Below, piece after piece: positions 59,216-64,000 of a stretch of DNA of 64,000 nucleotides; positions within the stretch are counted from its first letter, which is position 1, and each line of letters starts with the position of its first letter. The stretch covers positions 62,001-126,000 of the forward strand of contig DATAVA010000019.1 of NCBI GenBank assembly GCA_036267975.1. The letters are read 5' to 3'. The notes beneath the pieces were generated by a model, which was not told the origin of the DNA, made no database searches, and saw only the letters and a program-made list of their open reading frames with translations. A program made the translations under genes and the position numbers. The DNA is from DAIDKA01 sp036267975 (lineage in GTDB: Bacteria > Pseudomonadota > Gammaproteobacteria > Steroidobacterales > Steroidobacteraceae).

Positions 59216-60442
59216 CAGGATTCGTTCGCGCGCGTTGCGAGTCAGTCCCGCCGCGCGCGAAAACTCCGCCCGGGCTTCTTCATGACGCCCTAGCTTTTCC
59301 AGCAAGTCGCCGCGCACGCTGGGCAGCAGGTGGTAATCAGCCAATTTCGCCTCGTTGACGATCGAATCGACGAGTTCCAGGGCGGCAGCCGGGCCGTAAG
59401 CCATGGATATCGCGACGGCGCGATTGAGTTCGATGACCGGTGAGGGCAGCAGCTGCGCGAGCGCGTCGTACAGCGCCACGATCTGTACCCAGTCAGTCGC
59501 TGCGGCGGTGGGAGCCCGCGCATGGCAGGCCGCGATGGCGGCCTGAATGGTATAGGGACCAGACGGTCCACCGAGTGCCTGTGCGCGCTGGAGTGCGGTG
59601 AGACCGCGCTGTATCAGCAGGCGGTTCCAGCGTCCGCGGTTCTGCGCCAGCAGCAGTATGGGTTCGCCGTGCGCGTCCGTGCGGGCGCCGACGCGCGAGC
59701 TGTGAATTTCCATCAGGGCGACGAGCCCGTGCACTTCGGGTTCATCGGGCAGCAATTCGGAGAGGACTCGTCCCAGTCGCAGCGCCTCCTCGCACAGTGC
59801 GGGGCGCATCCAATCATCGCCGCTGGTGGCAGCATAGCCTTCGTTGAAGACCAGGTAAATCACTTCCAATACAGAACCGACGCGGGCCGCGCGCTCCCCG
59901 CCGCGCGGCACTTCGAACGGCACATGCGCCTCGGCGAGGGTGCGTTTGGCGCGCACAATGCGCTGGGCTATGGTCGGTTCGGGGAGCAGGAATGCCCGGG
60001 CGATTTCCGCCGTGGTCAGGCCCGCCAATATCCGTAGCGTCAGCGCCGTGCGTGCCTGCGTCGAGAGTACCGGATGGCACACGATGAACATCAGCCGCAG
60101 CAGATCATCGCCAATGTCATCGTCCGCTGCCGCGTCGGGCTCCTCGCCGGGCGTGAGTGCAAGGGGTGTCTCGTGCGCAATGGCCTCACTGGTGCGCTCG
60201 ATGAGTTTGCGGCGCCGCAGTTCATCGAGCGCGCGGTTCTTTGCCGTCGTCATGAGCCAGGCACCGGGCCTGTCGGGAACGCCTGCTCGCGGCCATTGCT
60301 CCAGGGCGCTGACCAGTGCGTCCTGCGCGAACTCCTCGGCGAGTCCGACCTGGTGCAGCATGCGCGTCAGTTTTGCGACGATCTTGGCAGATTCCATGCG
60401 CCAGACTGCTTCGATGGTGCGTTGGATTTCGGGTTCAGACAT
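59174..60442 (-). CDS. RNA polymerase sigma factor, ECF42 group
   Basis: A 422-residue ECF sigma factor with a large C-terminal extension. Region 2 is GLAEEFAQDALVSALEQWPR and RPGAWLMTTAKNRALDELRR; region 4 is RTALTLRILAGLTTAEIARA and LPEPTIAQRIVRAKRTLAEA. The extension (DUF6596-type: VIYLVFNEGYAATSGDDWM, LVALMEIHSSRVGARTDAHG, then TPR-like helices to AEFSRAAGLTRNARERIL) marks the ECF42 group, which is genetically tied to DGPF/YCII proteins and needs no anti-sigma factor. Two such genes lie upstream. The start ATG 60442 is 18 bases after the first DGPF gene. Confidence 0.94.
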   Translation of the reverse strand: MSEPEIQRTIEAVWRMESAKIVAKLTRMLHQVGLAEEFAQDALVSALEQWPRAGVPDRPGAWLMTTAKNRALDELRRRKLIERTSEAIAHETPLALTPGEEPDAAADDDIGDDLLRLMFIVCHPVLSTQARTALTLRILAGLTTAEIARAFLLPEPTIAQRIVRAKRTLAEAHVPFEVPRGGERAARVGSVLEVIYLVFNEGYAATSGDDWMRPALCEEALRLGRVLSELLPDEPEVHGLVALMEIHSSRVGARTDAHGEPILLLAQNRGRWNRLLIQRGLTALQRAQALGGPSGPYTIQAAIAACHARAPTAAATDWVQIVALYDALAQLLPSPVIELNRAVAISMAYGPAAALELVDSIVNEAKLADYHLLPSVRGDLLEKLGRHEEARAEFSRAAGLTRNARERILLLGRAAACGTASQ

Positions 60443-60460
60443 GGCAGAACCTGCACCCAG

Positions 60461-60844
60461 TCAGGTGAAACACGGACCGAGCTCGCGCACTTCGATGGTC
60501 GCCCATTCGGCCGCGGGGCATTGCTGGGCAATCGTCATGGCCTCCGCGCGCGTCTCGCACGTGAGCAGCAGAAATCCTCCGACCATTTCGCGCGCCTCCG
60601 CGAAAGGACCGTCGACAATGGTTGCCTGCCGATTCTGAACCCGTACGCGGGCCCCGCTTCGGTCCGATGCGAGCGATTGCGCGAGCGTCAGCAGCCCGCG
60701 TCCGCGCAACTCCTCGCTGAACCGGACCATGCGCTCGTACGCCACCCGTCCTTCCGCCGCAGTGCGCGCTTGGCGCTGTCCGGGGGGTTCGAGAATCACC
60801 AAGGCGTACGCCATAGCCACCTCATGTCTGCTTGCTGTAGCCAT
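60461..60844 (-). CDS. YCII/DGPF domain protein (ECF42-associated)
   Basis: A 127-residue small ferredoxin-like-fold protein carrying the DGPF motif: QATIVDGPFAEAREMVGGFL. The N-terminus MATASRHEVAMAYALVILEP and the EELRGRGLLTLAQSLAS helix are typical. Its ATG overlaps the stop of the preceding DGPF gene (TAATG) and it is followed by the sigma factor, so three genes are in one operon. DGPF proteins are conserved partners of ECF42 sigma factors; their exact sensing role is not clear. Confidence 0.9.
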   Translation of the reverse strand: MATASRHEVAMAYALVILEPPGQRQARTAAEGRVAYERMVRFSEELRGRGLLTLAQSLASDRSGARVRVQNRQATIVDGPFAEAREMVGGFLLLTCETRAEAMTIAQQCPAAEWATIEVRELGPCFT

Positions 60845-61266
60845 TATGCATTCTTGATACGGGCCCGCAGCTGCACCTCCCGGGCCTGCAGCTCGGGGGT
60901 GAACTCCGCGCCAAAATCGGCGGCCTCGAACAGCGGGCGGATCTCAATTTCCGACTCCTCCAGCATGGGATTCGGGCAGCGCTTCACCCACTCGAGCGCC
61001 TCTTCGATCGACTTGACCTGCCACAACCAGAAGCCGGCGACGAGTTCCTTGGTTTCAGCGAAGGGGCCGTCGATGACGGTGCGCTTCTCGCCGCTGAATC
61101 GAACGCGCTTGCCGCGGCGGCTCGGGTGCAGCCCCTCGCCCGCCAGCATCACGCCCGCCTTGACCAGTTCCTCGTTGAACCGTCCCATGGCGCTCAATAA
61201 GGCCTCGCTCGGCATGGCGCCGGCCTCACTGGAGGGGGTTGCCTTGACCATGACCATGACTTTCAT
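60844..61266 (-). CDS. YCII/DGPF domain protein, first gene of the ECF42 operon
   Basis: A 140-residue paralogue of the following gene: MKVMVMVKATPSSEAGAMPS, then KRTVIDGPFAETKELVAGFW with the DGPF motif, and EEALEWVKRCPNPMLEESEI. The end (ELQAREVQLRARIKNA) is charged. TAAAGGATTACAAT before ATG 61266 supports the start; the frame extends to 61737 without homology. An ECF42-type promoter lies upstream at 61358-61384. Confidence 0.9.
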   Translation of the reverse strand: MKVMVMVKATPSSEAGAMPSEALLSAMGRFNEELVKAGVMLAGEGLHPSRRGKRVRFSGEKRTVIDGPFAETKELVAGFWLWQVKSIEEALEWVKRCPNPMLEESEIEIRPLFEAADFGAEFTPELQAREVQLRARIKNA

Positions 61267-61684
61267 ATTGTAATCCTTTAAAAACAAGAAGTTATCTCTA
61301 ACCCGGCATCCGGGTGGCTTTGCGTTTCGGCAGTTGAATTGTTCCGGTTGCTTGGGCGACGAACCGCAGGGTCGGATTTCGACAGCGATGGCGAAGAAAT
61401 TCCGCGTGTCCGTGCGGCCCGCTGACCAAACCTCAGGAGTTCCAACATACATCCGATACACGCCGCTTCGGCTGCGCGGAACTTCATCATCGTTGCGGAG
61501 GCGCTGATGGCGTTCGATAAGCTCGCCGCGGGCGGCAATCTGATCGATCGGTTCGGCACGCCATGGATTGTCAATGGTGAATTGCTGATTTGGCCAAAGG
61601 CGGCCCGGTGGTGGTTGCGCCCTTGGAACTAAGGGCGCAGGTCGATATCCTAAACAGTCGTTATCGAATCGAGAGTCAGACACC
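61267..61684. other. Intergenic region upstream of the ECF42 operon
   Basis: About 418 bases between two divergent genes. Apart from the ECF42 promoter and leader hairpin, I see no supported gene. A minus-strand frame runs through it as an upstream extension of the DGPF gene (with RAEPIDQIAARGELIERHQR) but has no ribosome site. The gene at 61685 must have its promoter here. Confidence 0.4.
61358..61384 (-). promoter_or_regulatory. Putative ECF42-dependent promoter
   Basis: On the minus strand TGTCGA (61384-61379), a 17-base spacer, then CGTC (61361-61358). As I recall, ECF42 promoters have TGTCGA as the -35 and CGA-type or CGTC-like -10 elements. The distance to the first DGPF start is about 90 bases, and a small perfect hairpin ACCCGG-CAT-CCGGGT (61301-61315) lies in that leader. 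Autoregulation of the operon is the natural reading. Confidence 0.65.
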
Positions 61685-62116
61685 ATGCGCGCACCTTTCC
61701 GCCTGCTGCAGTCCCTGGTCTTTGCATCCCTGGTCATGATGGCCGTGAGTGCCTACGCGGGCGTTTCGGGACCGGTGGTGGTACTGCCGAACAGCTACTA
61801 CCTGCAACCTGATACAGGCGGCCAGACCAAGCTTGTGAAACGCGACGGCAAGCGGCTACTGCCGGGCACGATTGCGGCCTATGTAGTCTCGGGCGGACTG
61901 GTCGTGGGCGCCATTGGCACCACGCCACCTCCCGGCCATCAGTTCACCAATGACCTCGAGTTCACGGGAACTCCCGACACGAAATATTTCATCCTCGATA
62001 CGGCCACCGGCAAACTCGAATCCGGGCTCGATGAGGCGGCATGGCACAAGCGGCTGCAGGAACTGGGGCAACGATCGGACCTGCACATCTATCCGCCATT
62101 GCCCTGGCAGAACTGA
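61685..62116 (+). CDS. Exported hypothetical protein, 143 aa
   Basis: A small exported protein with a signal peptide (MRAPFRLLQSLVFASLVMMA, cleavage near AYAGVSG). The mature part has two hydrophobic stretches (YVVSGGLVVGAIGTTPPPGH) and a polar end with LESGLDEAAWHKRLQELGQR. No recognised family. Codon use is like its neighbours. The start ATG 61685 lies in a clear upstream gap; its neighbour downstream is the metal transporter on the same strand, 303 bases away. Confidence 0.6.
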   Translation: MRAPFRLLQSLVFASLVMMAVSAYAGVSGPVVVLPNSYYLQPDTGGQTKLVKRDGKRLLPGTIAAYVVSGGLVVGAIGTTPPPGHQFTNDLEFTGTPDTKYFILDTATGKLESGLDEAAWHKRLQELGQRSDLHIYPPLPWQN

Positions 62117-62419
62117 AGTCGTTCTTTACAGCATGGCGGTGCGGGGCTATCGTCCTGCCCGTCATTGGTGGCACAAGGCGATTCTGTGGGCAGTTGTATG
62201 AGTGGCAGTCGGCGTTGCGTTGAACGCAATCGCACTTCAGCTCGATAACGCTCAGGTTTGCCCGGAGCGCCATCGGCTCCTGTTGATTTCCACCTTCCGT
62301 CGATCGAACTGTTTGCTCGCGACTGGGTAGCTGTGAAGCGTGCCGTCGCGAGCGACTGGTCGTGTGTGTGACGCCCAGCTGCTGCCCGCAAGAGAACGCC
62401 AGGTCTTTGGAGCGCGGCG
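62117..62419. other. Intergenic region upstream of the NRAMP-related gene
   Basis: A 303-base gap without a supported gene. A hairpin GGAGC-GCCATCG-GCTCC near 62260 is the only structure noted. I looked for a manganese (yybP-ykoY) or magnesium riboswitch and did not find a convincing match. Confidence 0.35.
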
Positions 62420-63703
62420 ATGGTGATGCTTCTAAAAAGGCTCGGGGAACACCCGCGGGTAAAGCAGCTCGGTCCGGGTCTGATCACGGGTGCTGCGGAC
62501 GATGATCCGAGCGGCATCGCGACCTACTCGCAGGCCGGGGCACAATTTGGCTACAGCATGCTGTGGGCGGTACTGTTCACCTACCCGTTGATGGTCGGAA
62601 TCCAGATGGTCAGTGCGCGCCTCGGCTGCATTACCGGGCGCGGTCTTGCGGCGAATGTGAAGGCGGTTTTCCCAAGATGGGTGCTGTACAGCATTGTCGG
62701 CCTGCTACTGATGGCCAATACCATCAACATTGCGGCAGATGTGGCCGCGATGGGCGAGGCGCTGCGCCTGCTGGTCGGCGGATCGGCGCGCATGTTCTCG
62801 GTCGGATTCGGCGCGCTGTGTCTGGGCTTGCAGGTTTTTCTGCGCTACGAAACCTATGTCCGCTATCTGAAATGGCTGACCCTGGTACTGCTGTCCTATG
62901 TCGCGGTCATCTTCACGATTCATGTTCCGTGGCATACGGTGGTTCGCGAACTGGCTCTTCCAAGCCTGGTGCTCGACAACAATACGATTACGGTCATCGT
63001 CGCGGTTTTTGGCACGACGATCAGTCCGTATCTGTTCTTCTGGCAGGCGGCACAGGAAGTGGAGGATCTGCGGGCAGTCTCCGCCCGAAATGGTCGTGGC
63101 ACGCTGCTGCCGCACGCCGAAGAAGTCGCGCGCCGGCACCTGCGCCGCATCCGCTGGGACACCTACCTAGGGATGGGGTTTTCAAACCTCATCGCCTTCT
63201 TCATCATTTTGAGCACTGCGGCGACGTTGCACGCCTCGGGCTTCACGAATATTCAAACCTCCGCCCAGGCGGCCAGCGCGTTGCGGCCATTGGGGGGTCA
63301 ACTCACCTTTCTGCTGTTCAGCCTCGGCATAATCGGTACTGGCATGCTGGCGGTTCCGGTGCTTGCCGGATCTGCTGCATATGCCGTATCCGAAAGCTTT
63401 GACTGGCAGTCAGGTATGGACAGGAAACTGCACGAGGCGCTGGAATTTTACGCCATCATTGCGATCGCGACGGTGGGCGGCGTGATCCTGAACTTCACGC
63501 ATCTGGACCCGATGCGAGCCCTGTTGTGGAGCGCCGAGGTCAATGGCGTCATCGCCGTGCCGATCATGGCGATCATGATGTTGCTCGCCCGTCGCGAGGA
63601 CATCATGGGGCAGTTCGTCATCCGGCCGCGACTGCGGCGGCTGGGCTGGGCCGCGACGGCCGTCATGGCCGTCACGGTGGTTGCGATGGTGGCGACTATG
63701 TAA
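62420..63703 (+). CDS. NRAMP-related divalent metal transporter
   Basis: A 427-residue integral membrane protein of the NRAMP superfamily with about 11 helices. Helix 1 reads GLITGAADDDPSGIATY, where classical MntH has DPGN; helix 6 reads AVFGTTISPYLFFWQAAQEV, where MntH has a Met-Pro-His motif. Loss of the Met and change of the Asn are marks of the NRMT/Mg-like and other non-manganese branches. GGAG before ATG 62420 supports the start. Likely an inner-membrane importer of Mg or another divalent ion, not certain which. Confidence 0.87.
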   Translation: MVMLLKRLGEHPRVKQLGPGLITGAADDDPSGIATYSQAGAQFGYSMLWAVLFTYPLMVGIQMVSARLGCITGRGLAANVKAVFPRWVLYSIVGLLLMANTINIAADVAAMGEALRLLVGGSARMFSVGFGALCLGLQVFLRYETYVRYLKWLTLVLLSYVAVIFTIHVPWHTVVRELALPSLVLDNNTITVIVAVFGTTISPYLFFWQAAQEVEDLRAVSARNGRGTLLPHAEEVARRHLRRIRWDTYLGMGFSNLIAFFIILSTAATLHASGFTNIQTSAQAASALRPLGGQLTFLLFSLGIIGTGMLAVPVLAGSAAYAVSESFDWQSGMDRKLHEALEFYAIIAIATVGGVILNFTHLDPMRALLWSAEVNGVIAVPIMAIMMLLARREDIMGQFVIRPRLRRLGWAATAVMAVTVVAMVATM

Positions 63704-64000
63704 AGCGCAACGCGGCTATTTTCCAGCCGCCCGCGCCTTTCACATACCGCGCCTCGAATCGCCCGACTTGCCAGTGCCGTTCGGCCATCTGGCCCTGCAG
63801 GCGCGCCATCTGCGCCAAGGTCGAATTCGGCGGCAACGGGGTGCTCAGTTCAACCTCGCAATGAAAGGTGGCGGTCGCCTGCGCGCCATCTGCGCTGATC
63901 GTGATCAGATCCGGCTGCTGCAGCGGGCTATGGCGATAGGCGTTGTGCACGACGGGCCCCAGCTGCTGTCGATATTGAGTCGCAAACAGCTGTCTGATCG
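63696..64000 (-). CDS. NTF2/SnoaL-like protein (partial, N-terminus beyond right edge)
   Basis: The minus frame is open from the right edge: IRQLFATQYRQQLGPVVHNA, then YRHSPLQQPDLITISADGAQ, ATATFHCEVELSTPLPPN, and ending VGRFEARYVKGAGGWKIAAL. This is the second half of an NTF2-like domain, in which the last strand typically reads W-K-I-x-x-L. The start is outside the window. It converges with the NRAMP gene and overlaps it by eight bases. Confidence 0.7.
   Translation of the reverse strand, partial: IRQLFATQYRQQLGPVVHNAYRHSPLQQPDLITISADGAQATATFHCEVELSTPLPPNSTLAQMARLQGQMAERHWQVGRFEARYVKGAGGWKIAALRFT

Noticed and set aside
61278..61574. Minus-strand 98-residue frame in the ECF42 upstream gap
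   Set aside because: No ribosome site or family pattern, and it overlaps the likely promoter and leader.
62117..62419. Manganese or magnesium riboswitch before the NRAMP gene
   Set aside because: No yybP-ykoY or M-box conserved blocks found by eye.
1..64000. CRISPR arrays, tRNA or rRNA genes, prophage or integrative element
   Set aside because: No regular repeat-spacer pattern, tRNA-like cloverleaf, integrase or phage structural gene was recognised anywhere in the window.

Overview
The window is GC-rich, densely packed bacterial chromosome. The gene families point to a free-living proteobacterium, most likely a gammaproteobacterium near Steroidobacterales, Nevskiales or Xanthomonadales: 4-hydroxybenzoate hydroxylase with an AraC-type PobR, HiPIP, DUF3175/DUF6496 proteins, an ECF42 sigma unit, and a TonB-receptor-like 'LEEVTVTGSR' motif. 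This placement is inference. I saw no rRNA, tRNA, CRISPR array, phage or plasmid genes. The only transposable element is one IS1595-type insertion sequence.

Layout. Bases 1-4000 form a molybdenum-cofactor island: mobB (cut by the left edge), modA, mobA, moeA and an unusual fdhD. Bases 4050-5100 hold a fluoride riboswitch, crcB and a DUF190 gene. Bases 5083-12300 carry housekeeping and accessory genes: arsC, a CopD-like membrane protein, a YadGH-type ABC exporter, an O-methyltransferase, an oxidoreductase, a nitrilase homologue without its catalytic cysteine, then CHAD, DUF3175 and a broken DUF6496 gene. Bases 12300-15930 hold a ModE/LysR-type regulator, a broken aldehyde dehydrogenase and a formyl transferase. 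Together these look like a split, partly decayed 10-formyl-tetrahydrofolate dehydrogenase locus, which fits the formate/molybdenum theme at the left.

Bases 17645-21530 contain a GH51 arabinofuranosidase and pobA in one probable operon, divergent from pobR. Bases 26341-29656 contain the most novel-looking operon: two secreted NTF2-like proteins (three NTF2 units with a repeated tail motif) and a Tat-exported short-chain dehydrogenase. Bases 30500-35700 are a catabolic or redox series of alpha/beta hydrolases, SDR, MDR, a hotdog-like protein and an exported aldo/keto reductase. The first hydrolase carries two compensating frameshifts. Bases 36700-37000 (minus strand) hold a compact unit with a near-perfect Shine-Dalgarno, a 22-codon ORF and a strong intrinsic terminator just upstream of a metallo-beta-lactamase-fold gene.

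Bases 37385-53000 are mixed: PQQ-type sugar dehydrogenase, YceI, HiPIP, a ClpS with an extra N-terminal domain, SRAP, an aromatic-acid MFS transporter, DUF4139, Tag, the IS and a cysteine-less DksA-like protein. Bases 53201-59215 are a four-gene signalling operon (giant hybrid kinase, CheR, CheB, receiver-kinase). Bases 59174-61384 are an ECF42 sigma factor with two DGPF/YCII proteins and a recognisable autoregulated promoter. The window ends with an NRAMP-related transporter and an NTF2-like gene cut by the right edge.

Several genes are visibly damaged (11932, 13580, 30501). Each shows single-base shifts or internal losses while flanking coding remains well conserved, so either recent decay or sequence error is possible.
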